DNA of 64,000 bases from Verrucomicrobiota bacterium (GTDB lineage: Bacteria > Verrucomicrobiota > Verrucomicrobiia > Limisphaerales > J093), in assembly GCA_027493615.1 (NCBI GenBank), contig JAOSKK010000038.1, positions 124,001 to 188,000 on the forward strand. The letters run 5' to 3'. This document shows, in pieces, positions 1 through 11,480 of this stretch (its first letter is position 1; every line of letters begins with the position of its first letter). The translations under genes and the position numbers were made by a program. The notes under the pieces were generated by a model. The model searched no databases. It was given only the letters and a program-made list of their open reading frames with translations, and was not told where the DNA came from.

Positions 1-696
1 CATGGCGCCGCAGTCCCGGTTGATGTTGGTGCCGTCGGGCTGGTTGCCGTAGACGACGACTTCGGCGCCGAGCTCGCGGAGGACGCAGGGCGTGGTCTTG
101 TAGCCGGCGCCGTTGGCGGCGTCGACCACCACGCGCACGCCCTCAAGGTTCATGCCTTTGGGGAAGGAGGCTTTGGCGTACTCGATGTAGCGGCCGATGG
201 CATCATCCACGCGGAGGGCCTTGCCGATTTCGCCGGCGACGGGTCGGACGTGTTCGATGGCGCCGCTGGCGACGAGTTCCTCGATGTGGGCCTCGACGTG
301 GTCGTCGAGCTTGTAGCCGTCGGCCCGGAAGAACTTGATGCCGTTGTCGTCGTAGGGGTTGTGGGAGGCGGTGATGACGATGCCGGCGTCGGCGCGGAGG
401 CTGCGGGTGACGTAAGCGACGCCGGGGGTGGGCAGGGGGCCGATGAAGATCACGTCCACACCCATGGACAGGATGCCGGAGGAAAGGGCGTTCTCGATCA
501 TGTACCCGGACAGCCGGGTGTCTTTGCCGATGACGATCTTGTGGCGGCCGAGTCCGCGGGCGTGGCTCTCGAGGGTTTTGAAGACGTGCGCGGCGGCGCG
601 ACCGAGTTTGAGGGCGGTTTCGGCGGTGACCGGTTCGATGTTGGCGGTGCCGCGGACGCCGTCGGTGCCGAAGAGACGGATGCGGGAGGGGTTCAT
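1..696 (-). CDS. glmM: Phosphoglucosamine mutase GlmM (3' part runs off window start)
   Basis: Minus-strand translation [34 protein letters not shown]...[19 protein letters not shown]...; active-site TASHNP motif. Confidence 0.93.
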   Translation of the reverse strand, partial: MNPSRIRLFGTDGVRGTANIEPVTAETALKLGRAAAHVFKTLESHARGLGRHKIVIGKDTRLSGYMIENALSSGILSMGVDVIFIGPLPTPGVAYVTRSLRADAGIVITASHNPYDDNGIKFFRADGYKLDDHVEAHIEELVASGAIEHVRPVAGEIGKALRVDDAIGRYIEYAKASFPKGMNLEGVRVVVDAANGAGYKTTPCVLRELGAEVVVYGNQPDGTNINRDCGAM

Positions 697-775
697 GGTT
701 CGGGGGACGGATTTGCGACCGGAGGCGAAGCGAGGCGGAGGACGCGGACCTGGTTGGGGAGCAGGGCGGCGAGGG

Positions 776-1118
776 TCACGCCGGGGGCACGTGCACTTCC
801 ACATCGCGGTAGGCTTCCGCTTCGGGGACGCTGCTGAGATTCACAAAGACCAGGAGATCGGTCAGGCGGAGGCGCTTGAGCGTGGCGGGCAAGGCGGAGA
901 CGGCGAGGCGCACGCTGGGGGGTTCGACGGCGAAGACACCCGGGTCGTTAGCGGGGGTCATCACGTGGATGGGCACGGCGTCGAAGGTGCGCACTTGTCC
1001 GAAACGCAGGCCATCACCGCTGTTCACCCGGATCAGCACCCACACCAAAGTTGCCAACAGGACGGACAAGATCTTCCAGCCCAGTCGCACGGTCATGATT
1101 CTAGGCCACGCCATCGGA
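776..1118 (-). CDS. cdaR: YbbR/CdaR-like regulator of diadenylate cyclase (short)
   Basis: [35 protein letters not shown]...; TM helix then YbbR-like domain; directly follows cdaA and precedes glmM; currently in one open frame with cdaA. Confidence 0.7.
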
Positions 1119-1957
1119 ACCGGGGTTGACCCGCGGGGGTTCGCGGGCGGGTGGGGGGAGCGACGTTGGAACAGTGCCCGCACGAGATCGGACCACGTGC
1201 GGGTGCCCTGTTCCTTGACCAGCACGGAGGTCAGGAAGGCGCGCAGGTTCTCGAGCGTCACGGCGCGCACCAGGGTGCCGCGATAGGCGTACGAGACGGC
1301 GCCACTTTCCTCGGAAACCACCACCACCACGGCGTCGGTCTCCTCGCTCAACCCAATGGCCGCGCGGTGCCGCGTGCCGAGGGTCTTGCTCAAGTCCTGC
1401 CGCTGGGTCAGGGGAAAGATGCAGGCGGCGTGCGTGATGCGGTCGCCGCGCAGGATGACCCCGCCGTCGTGAATGGCGTTGTTCGGAAAGAAGATCGTCT
1501 CGAGCATCTCGGGCGTCGCCTCGCAGTCCACGACGATGCCGGACTCGACCACCTCCTGCACGGACACCGTCTGTTCGATGGCCACCAACATGCCGATGCG
1601 CACGTCGGAGAGGCGCTCGACGGTCTTGATGATGATCTCGATGTTCTCGCGCTGCTCGGCCACGTTGGCGAACAGGGGCAGGTTGCCCAACTGAGCGAGC
1701 ATCCGTCGAAGCTCGGGCTGGAAGAGCACGAACACGATCACCGCCAGCGAGGGGAAGAGCGCCAGCAGCAGGGTGCGCAGCACCTGCAGGTCGAGCGCCA
1801 CGGTGATCAGCGTGAGGGCCAGCAACACCGTGAGGAAGCCGGTCACAACGGGCGCGGCGCGGGTGCCGCGGACGAAGTTGATGGCGTAGTAGATGCCCAC
1901 CGAGAGGAGGGCGATCTCCACCAACGTCCGCCAGTTCAGTTGCAGCCACGTCAGCAT
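1101..1957 (-). CDS. cdaA: Diadenylate cyclase CdaA (DAC domain, membrane)
   Basis: MLTWLQLNWRTLVEIALLSVGIYYAINFVRGTRA...; DGGVILRGDRI and GTRHRAAIGLSEETDAVVVVVSEE DAC motifs. Confidence 0.92.
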
Positions 1958-2799
1958 CCAGCATCCGGTCGCGTCCGCAGGGCCTCGATGAGGCGCACGG
2001 CCTGCCGGGTCGCGGCCACGTCGTGCGTGCGAATCACCTCGACCCCGTGGGCCACCGCCCAGGCAGCGCAGGCCACGGAGGCCGGGAGCCGATCTTGCAC
2101 CTCGACGCCGAGCAGTTTGCCGATGAACGACTTCCGCGACACCCCAAGGACCAGCGGGCGCTGAAAGCTCCTAAAGGATTCCAGCGCTGCGAGCAATGCC
2201 AAATTGTGGTCGACGGTCTTGCCAAAGCCGATGCCCACGTCCAGGGCCACCTGGTCGGGCCTGACCCCGGCGGCGGTCAGACGCTCGAGGCGTTCGGCGA
2301 AAAAGCCGTGCACCTCGGCCACGACGTCGCGGTAAGCCGGCTCGCTTTGCATGGTCTCGGGGTTGCCTCGCATGTGCATGCAGACGTAAGCCGCCCCGGT
2401 CTCCGCCACCACCTGCCACAGCGCGGGATCCTCCCGGTTGGCCCCCACGTCGTTCACGATCATCGCGCCCGCGGCAAGAGCCGCTCGGGCCACGCCGGGC
2501 TTGCGCGTGTCCACTGACACCGCCACATCCTGCCGGCGCGCGAGCGCTTCAATCACCGGCAACACCCGCCGCCGTTCCTCCTCCTCCTCGACCGGTCGCG
2601 CCCCGGGCCGGGTGGATTCGCCGCCCACGTCCAGGATTTCGGCTCCTTCGGCCGCCAGCGCCGCGCCGTGCGCGATGGCCGACGCGGTGTCGAAGTGCCG
2701 ACCGCCGTCGAAGAAGGAATCGGGCGTCACGTTCACCACGCCCATCAGCAGTGCGGGGCGCGGGAAGCCCCAGCGGTGGTGCCGTCCTTGCCAGATCAT
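1951..2799 (-). CDS. folP: Dihydropteroate synthase
   Basis: LLMGVVNVTPDSFFDGGRHFDT... DVGGESTRPGA... GVSRKSFIGKLLG; ATG overlaps the TGA of the upstream gene (ATGA). Confidence 0.93.
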   Translation of the reverse strand: MIWQGRHHRWGFPRPALLMGVVNVTPDSFFDGGRHFDTASAIAHGAALAAEGAEILDVGGESTRPGARPVEEEEERRRVLPVIEALARRQDVAVSVDTRKPGVARAALAAGAMIVNDVGANREDPALWQVVAETGAAYVCMHMRGNPETMQSEPAYRDVVAEVHGFFAERLERLTAAGVRPDQVALDVGIGFGKTVDHNLALLAALESFRSFQRPLVLGVSRKSFIGKLLGVEVQDRLPASVACAAWAVAHGVEVIRTHDVAATRQAVRLIEALRTRPDAGC

Positions 2800-4058
2800 G
2801 CCGCGGGCTGGCAGAACCGCTCGAACCCGCCGCCGAGCAGTTCCCGCACGTCGCGCCGCACCTCGGCCTCGGTGGTTTCCCAGCCGGTGGCGGCCAACTC
2901 CGCGTACCGGTCGGCCAGGACCTTCACGAGGATGCGCCGGGTGTGATCGAACTTGTAGATGATCTGTTCGAGGACACGGGCATCCGAGTGTTGCACCGTG
3001 AAACTCAAGCCGAGCAACTCGAGGCGCAGGCGGGTGATTTCTTCGATGAGAACCGGCACATTCGTGAACCACCAGCATCCGAAGACGTGGAGGTTGCGGA
3101 ACTTGCGTGCCAGGACGCAGAGCTCGTGCTGGTTTTCGCGCGAGAGCACGGTGACGGCGAACCGGTTTTGCGGGAAACCCTCGCAGAGGCGGGCGAGGGC
3201 GCTCAGGTCGCTGCGGCCCACACCGTCGCCGGCAAGTTGGAGTCGGGGATTCACGGCCCGCCGTACGCCGAGCATTAAGGCCAAGGGCAGGCCGAGCTCC
3301 TGGCAGTGCGGCAGGACGACCCGCTCGATGAGTTGGGCGGTGTCGGAGCTGGCGGGAAAGGCGAAATCCGGCGGCAGCGACACCATGACGTAGCGGGCGT
3401 CGAGGCGTCGGGTCCAATCCGCCAGGAAACGGCGGACCTCACCGCACGTCGAGGCGGAGAGTCCTTCACCCACGTTGTAACCCCAGTCGGAGAGGCGGCG
3501 GGCGGCACCCGGCCAATCGACGAGGAGGGGGTCGATACGGAGGGCGGCCACGAACCGTTCATCCCGCAGAAATCCCTTTTCCCAGACGGCGCGTTCGGCG
3601 TCGTCGAAGGGCGAGTTGGTCATGTAGACCTTGGCGACATTGGCGATTTCGAGGGTGCGGCTGACGTGGGTTTCGAGGGGCCACTGGGCGAACCAGGCGC
3701 GCAAGGCGGGGAGGTCTCGGACATGGGGGTCGAGGCCGAACCGATGCAGGGTGGTGAGCACTCCCTGACAGGCTTCGGACACCGGGGAATGGGCGAGGAA
3801 CAGCTCGTGCCAGATCCGGTCGGCCTGCTCCGTCTTGGGGCGGGTGAAGAACTCCTCGGGGGGTTCCTCGAGGTAACGGAAGGCCTCGGCGGCGAGGTAA
3901 TGGTAGATCAGCAAGTCATCCATGCCCCAGAGGAGTCCACCTAACAGGGGGTCGTAGAGGTGCGTATGGATGTCGATCACCGGCGTGGTCGCCACCACCC
4001 GTTCGAGGAGGGCGGTGATGGCGGTGCGGCGGAATCCGCTGGCGGCGGGCGGGTTCAT
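2796..4058 (-). CDS. Glucuronate isomerase-family (uronate isomerase-like) amidohydrolase
   Basis: MNPPAASGFRRTAITALLERVVATTPVIDIHTHLYDPLLGGLLWGMDDLLIYHYL...; N-terminal HTH metal motif and overall UxaC-like pattern. Confidence 0.7.
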   Translation of the reverse strand: MNPPAASGFRRTAITALLERVVATTPVIDIHTHLYDPLLGGLLWGMDDLLIYHYLAAEAFRYLEEPPEEFFTRPKTEQADRIWHELFLAHSPVSEACQGVLTTLHRFGLDPHVRDLPALRAWFAQWPLETHVSRTLEIANVAKVYMTNSPFDDAERAVWEKGFLRDERFVAALRIDPLLVDWPGAARRLSDWGYNVGEGLSASTCGEVRRFLADWTRRLDARYVMVSLPPDFAFPASSDTAQLIERVVLPHCQELGLPLALMLGVRRAVNPRLQLAGDGVGRSDLSALARLCEGFPQNRFAVTVLSRENQHELCVLARKFRNLHVFGCWWFTNVPVLIEEITRLRLELLGLSFTVQHSDARVLEQIIYKFDHTRRILVKVLADRYAELAATGWETTEAEVRRDVRELLGGGFERFCQPAA

Positions 4059-4110
4059 GCCGTTGAAGGTAGGCGAAGACACGGCGCCAACGCCACGCTT
4101 TTCTCCGGGG

Positions 4111-6251
4111 TCAGAATCGCGTCCCGTCCCGCTGGCCCGAGCGCAGGCGGTAAAGGCGTTCCCCCACATGCCGGCTGGTGGTGGTGATCTCGGCGTAGGG
4201 GGTGTCGGCGATGTCCACGAACCCGATCTGGTAGTTCTCTTCGTCCAACACCCGGCCGGTCGTCGGCTCGTCCTGGTACTGGAACCAGTGCGTGCCCACG
4301 AACTGGGGATGGCGCAGTGCGCCCTCGACGTACGCCTGGTAAGCGGCCGCCCGCTCGGCCTGGTCCGCGACCGGCACCAGGCCGGTATGGAACATCCCAC
4401 GATCCAGAGCGCCGAAATGGAACTCACCCACGATCAACGGCACATCGGCCTCGCCGTTGAACTGGAAGGTGGCGATGCTGCGTTGATACAGGTTGTAGCT
4501 GACCACGTCACAGTACTTCGCCGCCGCCCGCGCCGCCCGGGTGTTGCCCCAGGCGAAGCGACAACCCAGGTAAAGCTGTTGCGGTGCGACCGCCTTGATC
4601 GCCTCGCGCACGACGCGGAAGTACGCCTCCGCCGCGCGGGTGTAGAAGGCCTTCAGGTCGTCGCCGGCGCGAGCGGGGTCCGGCTTTGCGGTGCCTGCGG
4701 CCAGGGCGTCGAAAGAGGCATGTGCCGTTCCCCAGGCCGCGTTCAGCCGGCCGATGCTCTCGTACTTGGCGCGGAGGTCGGCCAGGAACGCGCGCTTGGC
4801 GGGTTGTTCCGGCGGTGAAGCGAGGGCAGCCAGCGCGATGGACGTTTCGTCGCCCCACGCCATTTCGTTGTCGGAGAAGTACCCCAGACACCACGGATCG
4901 CCGGCGCTCCGGCTTGCCTTGGCGGCCATCGAGCGCTGCACGCTGGCGGCAAACGTGGGGTCGAACACATCCGGGAACTTGCCCCAATAACCTTCGCTGC
5001 CCTCGATGAGCCGGGTGCCCCGGGAGCTGACTGCGTCCGTGTAGGGCGTGCGGCGCTGGAACATAACGGCCGGGTCGGACCAGTTGGCGATCGTATTCAG
5101 CCCCCAGGCGCGGAGGCGCTGGTGGATCAGCATCGCCGACTGTGGGCGCCAGTCGGGCCCATACTTGCGTCTGAAGTTGGCGCCGGCGAAGGAGAAGCCC
5201 TTCGGCGTTCGCCCGGCGTAATGGCCTTTGAGCGTGGTGGCCGCAGTGACGACGAACTCCGCGAACTCAGCCTGTTCCCACGGGGCGGACTCGTACCAAT
5301 CCTCGCGTTCCTCGATCGGCGTCGCGTCCAGCAGCCGCACGCAGTCGATGCCATGGGACCAGAACAAGCGGCCCTCCGGGTCCACGAACCACCATTTCCC
5401 GTCGTGCTTCTCGACGCGGAAGAAGCCGGTGGCGGCGAGTTGCGGTCCCCCGCCCAGCCACCGAACCGGTTCCAACCCGCCTGGTCGTCGAACGCGGAGA
5501 TGGCGGCGGGGAGCGTCACCGCCTCCTGGTCGCGACGCACCACGAGGTCCTCGACGGATGGCGTTTTGCCGGGCCAGGTCTTGTGGCGGTACTGTCCCAG
5601 CGGGTCGATCAGGGGCAGGTAAGGATCGGCATCCGAGGTCCAGGCCGTGGGCGCCGTGTAGCGGCCGCCGGCACTCAACCTGAGCACCTCGAACACGTGA
5701 TCCTGCCGCGGGGCGTTGAGGAAGATGACGAACTGGTTGATGGCCGCCGGGTCCACGGTGTCGGGCCCTCCGGCTTTGACGGGATAGCCCCGCATGCCGA
5801 ACAGCCGGCCATTGAGCCGGTCTTCGCTGGTCCGCGTGAGGTCTACGCGCACTGTGCCGCTGGTTCCGGGATCAAGTCCCAGGCTACCGGTGCGGCAATG
5901 CCGGGTGCCGTCGGCGCCGGCGTTGTCCACGCGAAGATGAACGACAACCCGTTGCGGGCCGGGGTTGCGCACGCGCAACTGCACAAACGCGTGTTCGGTC
6001 AGGTCGACCGTGCCGCCCGGGGCGGACAACGTGATGCCCGGCCAGGGCGCCGCGTGCCCGGTGGCCACGCGCAAGGCCCGACCTTCGGCGGTGTCGACCA
6101 GCGATGCCTGGGCATCGTGGGTCGCCACGGTGGCGGCGCTAAAGGGCGGGGCGAAATCGAAGAGAACACGGTCGGCGTGGGCTTGGCCGAGGAGGCCGAG
6201 GGCGAGGGTGGTTTCCAGCAGCAGCGTGGGCAGGGAGAGCGAGGCTTGCAT
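4111..6251 (-). CDS. Secreted GH50/beta-agarase-like glycoside hydrolase (one frameshift near 5450)
   Basis: N-terminal signal and CBM-like region (MQASLSLPTLLLETTLALGLLGQAHA...) then FFRVEKHDGKWWFVDPEGRLFWSHGIDCVRLLD...; frames join at a G5 run. Confidence 0.65.
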
Positions 6252-6354
6252 GCGGCGGTTCTCGCAGACCCACCGCTTGAGTTCAAGCCCGGCCCACCCG
6301 GGCGCCTCGTTGCCACGTTGCCCAAGCGCGCCCGGGATCGGAAGCCGGCCCGGT

Positions 6355-7809
6355 TCAACGCCAGGGCAGCGACTGGGCGGCCAGTTGGGCCAGGTTGAGC
6401 ACGTTGGCCGGGAAGCAGCCCAGCCAGAGCAGTCCGAACACGCAAAGGCCCAGCGCGGCGCGCGCAGGCCAGGCCAGCAGGATGGGGGCCTGCGGCGCCG
6501 CGGCCGGCTGTCCCCAATAGACGACGCGCACAACGCCGAAGTAGTAGTACAGCGAGATCACCGCGGCCAGAAGGGCGACGACAGCCACGGCATAGAGCCC
6601 GGGGTGAAGGGTCGCACTGGCCAGGACGGACTTGAGCAGCAGGAATTTTCCGAAGAAGCCGGCGAGGGGCGGCACTCCGGCCAGAGAGACCAGCCCCAGC
6701 GTCAGCACGCCCGCCAGCAGCGGCGAACGTTGGGCAAGGCCGGCCAGATCCGCGATCGCATCGCTGTCGGTGCCGCGCCAGGCCAGGGTTGCAACCAGGA
6801 AGATGGCGAGCACCGCGAACAGGTAGCCGCCCAAATAGAACAGCACCGCGGCCACCCCCGCGGCACTGCCGCTGCAGAAACCGAGGAGGAGGAATCCCGC
6901 ATTGGCGATGCTCGAGTACGCCATCAGCCGCTTGAGGCTGCGCTGGGGGATCGCGCACAGGACCCCGTAGAGGAGGGTGAGCGCGGTCACGACCAGAAGG
7001 GGTCGGGCCCAGGACGAGGTGAGGGCGGGGGCGGCGACGAACCACACCCGCAGCAGCAGCACAATGCCCGCCGCCTTCGAGCCCACCGCGAGGAACGCCG
7101 TGGTGGGCAACGGCGCGCCCTCGTAGACGTCGGGGGCCCAGAATTGGAACGGAACCGCGGCGATCTTGAAGGCGAGCCCCACCAGGACGAGCAGCAGGCC
7201 CACCGTGAGCAGCCGGCTCTCGAGCACCGCCGGCGGGCTGGCGGCCAGTTGCTCAAAATTCATGGTGCCCGCCGCGCCAAAGATCAGCGCCAGGCCGTAC
7301 ACCAGGAACCCCGTCGAGAGTGCACCCAGGATGAGGTATTTCACCCCCGCCTCGAGGGAGACGACCCGGCGGCGTTGGAAGCTGGTGAGGACGTAGAAAG
7401 TGATGGTCACCAACTCGAGGGCGACAAACAGCAGCACGAAATCGTTGGCGGACGCGGCAAACATCATGCCGGTGAGCGCGAAGAGCGTCAGCGCGCTGTA
7501 CTCGGCATGGCCGGCGGAGAAGCGGTCGGCGAACTCTTGACCCACCACGAGCACGAGCAGGGCCGCGAGCAGGAAGAAGCGCTTGAAGAACAGGGCGAGT
7601 TCGTCCAGCACGTAAAGCCCGCCGAACATGCGGGCAGGTTCAGGGACGGTGAGGGCGAAGCTGGCCACAAAAATGCCACCGACGGCGAGGAGGGCGGTCC
7701 AGGTGAGCCAGCGGCGTTGTTCGGGCCGTACCCAGAGATCGAGCAGCAGCACGGCCAGCCCCGTGGCGGCCACGGCCAGCTCCAACCCGATGGCGGCGAA
7801 GTGTGTCAT
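6355..7809 (-). CDS. nuoN: NADH-quinone oxidoreductase subunit N
   Basis: Multi-TM; GMMFAASANDFVLLFVALELVTITFYVLTSF..., AVPFQFWAPDVYEGAPLPTTAFLAVGSKAAG. Confidence 0.93.
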   Translation of the reverse strand: MTHFAAIGLELAVAATGLAVLLLDLWVRPEQRRWLTWTALLAVGGIFVASFALTVPEPARMFGGLYVLDELALFFKRFFLLAALLVLVVGQEFADRFSAGHAEYSALTLFALTGMMFAASANDFVLLFVALELVTITFYVLTSFQRRRVVSLEAGVKYLILGALSTGFLVYGLALIFGAAGTMNFEQLAASPPAVLESRLLTVGLLLVLVGLAFKIAAVPFQFWAPDVYEGAPLPTTAFLAVGSKAAGIVLLLRVWFVAAPALTSSWARPLLVVTALTLLYGVLCAIPQRSLKRLMAYSSIANAGFLLLGFCSGSAAGVAAVLFYLGGYLFAVLAIFLVATLAWRGTDSDAIADLAGLAQRSPLLAGVLTLGLVSLAGVPPLAGFFGKFLLLKSVLASATLHPGLYAVAVVALLAAVISLYYYFGVVRVVYWGQPAAAPQAPILLAWPARAALGLCVFGLLWLGCFPANVLNLAQLAAQSLPWR

Positions 7810-9299
7810 GGGGTAACGGTCTCGCCGTGGATGCGCTGGACGATCTGGCTGACGACGGGTTGCATGGGGTCCGTCAGCAAGCGGGGGAAACAACCGAACA
7901 CCAGCAGGCCCGCAAGCAGGAGGGCGTACGGCAGTTTCACCCACAGGTTCGGGGCGTCGACCAGGTCCTTCCAGCGGTCGAGCGGTGGGCCGTGCCAGAT
8001 GGCTCGCACGGCCCGCAACATGTAGACGGCGGCGATCACCAATGCCCCCCAGCAGGCGAACACCGTGACCGTGGGGTAGGATTTCCAGGCGCCGAACAGC
8101 ACCAGCGCTTCCCCGGGGAAGTTCGCGAACCCCGGCAGGCCGCACCCGGCGAACATGGCCATCACCATGACGCCGCCCACAAACGGCAGCCGTTGCAGAA
8201 GGCCGCCCATCTGGTCCATCTCCAGCGTGCCCAGTCGGTGGTAGAGGAACCCGCTCAGCGCGAAGCTAAGGGCGGCGAGGAGCCCATGCGCCACCATGAC
8301 GACCACCGCGCCGGTCACGCCCAGCACGTTGAGACTGGCGATGCCCAGAAAGGCGAATCCCATGTGCGCCACGCTCGAATTGCCGAGAAGATGGTTGAGA
8401 TCGCGCTGCCGCAGGGCCACCAACCCGCAGTAGAGGATGTTCCCCAGGCAGAGCAGGGCGAGGAGATTCATCCAGCTTTGCGCCCCGGCCGGAAGCAACG
8501 GCAGGGCGATGCGAATCAGGCCGTACAGGCCGAACTTCTTGAGAACGCCGGCATGGAGCATGGCGGCCGCGGTCGGTGCGGCCGCGTAGCCCAGCGGCGC
8601 CCAGGTGTGGAACGGCCAGAGCGACACGAGAATCCCGAAGCCGAACAGGAGCAGCCCGAAGATCCAGGACTGGGTGCCCGGTGCCATTGGGTTCAGGGCC
8701 AGGTGCCGCGTGAGGTGGAGGAGGTTGAAGCTGGTCTGGCCTGCCTGGACGTACAGCGCGATCAGACCGATCAGCGCCACCAGGGCCCCCAGGCTCAGGT
8801 ACAACGTGAGCTTGAACGTCGCGTAGTTGCGTTGGGCGCCACGCCCCCATACCCCGATCAAGATGAACGTCGGCACCAGCGCGAGTTCGTGGAAGAAGTA
8901 GAAGAGGAAAAGGTCGAACGACGCGAAGGCCCCCAGAATGCCGCCCGCCATGGCCAGCACGAGCATGTAATAGAGCTGCTGCCGCTCGCGGATCTCGCGC
9001 GAGACGCAGACCGCGGCAAACGCCACCAGCGCCGCCATCAGCACCAACCCTACGTTCAGGCCGTCCACACCCACGTGGTATCCGATGCCCAGCGCGTCCA
9101 CCCAGCGGAAGTGCTGCTCGTACTGCAGCCCGGTGGCGGCGCTGTCAAACCCGACGAACACCCGAACGGCGCCCAGCAGCGACAGGCCGGTGGCCAGCAG
9201 CGCCACGGCGCGGAACAACACATTGAACGTGCGCGGCAGCAGCGCGATGAGCACCGCGGCCACCAGCGGGCAGAAGATGATGAAGCTCAGGTTCGCCAT
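7806..9299 (-). CDS. nuoM: NADH-quinone oxidoreductase subunit M
   Basis: MANLSFIIFCPLVAAVLIALLPRT...LVPTFILIGVWG...; overlaps nuoN start. Confidence 0.93.
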   Translation of the reverse strand: MANLSFIIFCPLVAAVLIALLPRTFNVLFRAVALLATGLSLLGAVRVFVGFDSAATGLQYEQHFRWVDALGIGYHVGVDGLNVGLVLMAALVAFAAVCVSREIRERQQLYYMLVLAMAGGILGAFASFDLFLFYFFHELALVPTFILIGVWGRGAQRNYATFKLTLYLSLGALVALIGLIALYVQAGQTSFNLLHLTRHLALNPMAPGTQSWIFGLLLFGFGILVSLWPFHTWAPLGYAAAPTAAAMLHAGVLKKFGLYGLIRIALPLLPAGAQSWMNLLALLCLGNILYCGLVALRQRDLNHLLGNSSVAHMGFAFLGIASLNVLGVTGAVVVMVAHGLLAALSFALSGFLYHRLGTLEMDQMGGLLQRLPFVGGVMVMAMFAGCGLPGFANFPGEALVLFGAWKSYPTVTVFACWGALVIAAVYMLRAVRAIWHGPPLDRWKDLVDAPNLWVKLPYALLLAGLLVFGCFPRLLTDPMQPVVSQIVQRIHGETVTP

Positions 9300-9301
9300 G
9301 C

Positions 9302-11171
9302 TTACCGGATCAGCATCCACGCCAGGACAAGCACCACGCCCGCCGCAAGCAGCAGCGCATAGGTCTGCAGGCTGCCGGTCTGCGCCAACCGCAGGGCGCG
9401 CCCCCCCAGTTCGATGGCGCCGTACAGGCCCCTGACCACCGCGCCGGCCAGGATCCAGCGATCAAACGCGTCGGCCAACCAGGCCACCGCGTCCTGAGTG
9501 CCGGCAATCAGTCGGTCGTACAACTCGTCGAAGTAGAATCGATCCCGCATCCACCGGCTCAACCGGCCCAGGTGTTCCGGCAGCGGATCGCGCAACGCAC
9601 CCCGGTACAGCCGCCAGGCCACGCCACCGCCAAGGAACACCGCGGCCAGGCCCGCCAGAGCCGGCACCGGCGCATGCGCGAACGGGGCAATCAGATGTTC
9701 CGCCCACGAACCGGTGGGGGAGGCCGGCACACCGTAAGCCCGTCCCAACCAGGCGTCGATGCCCCCAAAACCCGGCCAGGACAGTCGGCACGGCCAGCAA
9801 CAACAAGGGCACCGTCATGACCGGCGGAGATTCGTGGGCGTGATCCGGATCCTGTGACCGCGCGGGACCGGCGAACACCACGAGCAGCAGGCGGAACATG
9901 TACGCGGTGGTCAATCCCGCGACGAAAACGACCAGCAGGAAGAGCAGGGAGGCGTGGTGTTCCCACGCCAGCACCAGGATGACGTCCTTGCTGTAGAACC
10001 CGCTGAAGGGTGGCACGCCGCACAGGGCCAGGGTGGCCACCAGGAAGGTCAGGAAAGTGACCGGCATCCGCCGCGCCAGCCCACCCATGCGCCAGATGTC
10101 CTGCTGGTGATGCAGCGCGTGGATCACCGAACCTGCGCCCAGGAAAAGCAGAGCCTTGAAGCTCGCGTGCGTCGCCAGGTGATACATCGCGGCCACGGGC
10201 GTGCCCTCGGCCCCGGCCACGCCAACCGCCAGGACCATGTAACCCAGTTGCGAGAGCGTGGAGTAAGCCAGGATCCGTTTGAGGTCATCCTGCTGGAGTG
10301 CCATCAAGGCGGCCAGCAACGCCGTCAGCCCGCCGATCCAGGCAACCACCGTCAGCGCGGGCGCGTTGAGCAGGAAAAAGATCCGGCTGAGCAGGTACAC
10401 GCCCGCCGCCACCATGGTCGCGGCGTGGATCAAGGCGCTGACCGGCGTGGGACCTTCCATGGCGTCCGGGAGCCACACGTGCAGGGGGAACTGGGCAGAC
10501 TTGCCGACGGCGCCGCAAAAGATCAGCAGGCCGATGGCGGTGGCGGCAGCCCCCAAAGCCCCGGGCTGCACGGTCAGACGCGCCTCGAGTTCGCGCAGTT
10601 CGAGCGTGCCCATGGTTGTCCAGACCAGCACCAGCCCGAGCAGGAAACCGAAATCCCCCACCCGATTGGTCAGAAACGCCTTCTTGCTCGCCTCCGCCGC
10701 GGCGGGACGCGCGTGCCAGAAGCCGATCAGCAAATAGCTCGACACGCCCACCAACTCCCAGAAGACGAACATCTGAAGCAGGTTCGACGACAGGACAATC
10801 CCGAGCATCGCAAAGGAGAACAGGCTCAGCCCGGCGAAGTAGCGGGGCCGCCCCGGATCGCCCTCGAGATAGCCCCACGAATAGACGTGGATGACTCCGC
10901 CCACCCCGGTCACCACGAGGAGCATGAGCAAGCTCACGGGATCGAGCCGCAGGCCGAACTCCACCGCCAGTCCGCCCACCTGCAGCCACGTGAAAGACGT
11001 CACGCCGCTCGCGTCGCGGGCGAACAGCACCACGCTGGCCGCCAATGAAACGGCGATGGCGCCGATGGACAGTCGGGCGGCCGCGACGGGCCGTTTGAGA
11101 GCGCCCAGCGTGATCGTGACCGCCGCCAGGAGTGGAGGTAACAGCACCAGCCAGGGCAGAACGGCGTTCAT
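9302..11171 (-). CDS. nuoL: NADH-quinone oxidoreductase subunit L (frameshift near 9763)
   Basis: YSWGYLEGDPGRPRYFAGLSLFSFAMLGIVLSSN..., FPLHVWLPDAMEGPTPVSALIHAATMVAAGVYL; C-terminus in second frame. Confidence 0.93.
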
Positions 11172-11174
11172 GGG

Positions 11175-11480
11175 CTAGTGCCGGAGCGTTGCGAAGTCCC
11201 CTACCTGCACCGAGTGGCGGCGTCGGTACAAGGCCACGATGAGGGCGAGCCCGACGGCGACCTCCGCCGCCGCGATGGTGATGACGAAGAACACCATCAC
11301 CTGGCCGTTGAGCTGCTGGTGGTACCGCGAGAACGCTACCAGCGCGAGGTTCGCGGCGTTCAGCATCAGCTCCAACGACATGTAGATGATCAGCACGTTC
11401 CGACGCGCCACCACGCCGAGCAGCCCCAGGCTGAACAACAGCGCGCTCACCACCAGGTAATGCGGGAGACCGACGCTCAT
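11175..11480 (-). CDS. nuoK: NADH-quinone oxidoreductase subunit K
   Basis: MSVGLPHYLVVSALLFSLGLLGVVARRNVLIIYMSLELMLNAANLALVAF. Confidence 0.95.
   Translation of the reverse strand: MSVGLPHYLVVSALLFSLGLLGVVARRNVLIIYMSLELMLNAANLALVAFSRYHQQLNGQVMVFFVITIAAAEVAVGLALIVALYRRRHSVQVGDFATLRH

Noticed and set aside
2796-4427. 543-aa ORF as full-length isomerase
   Set aside because: Residues before MNPPAASGF are out-of-frame read of the neighbouring agarase-like gene; start set at 4058.
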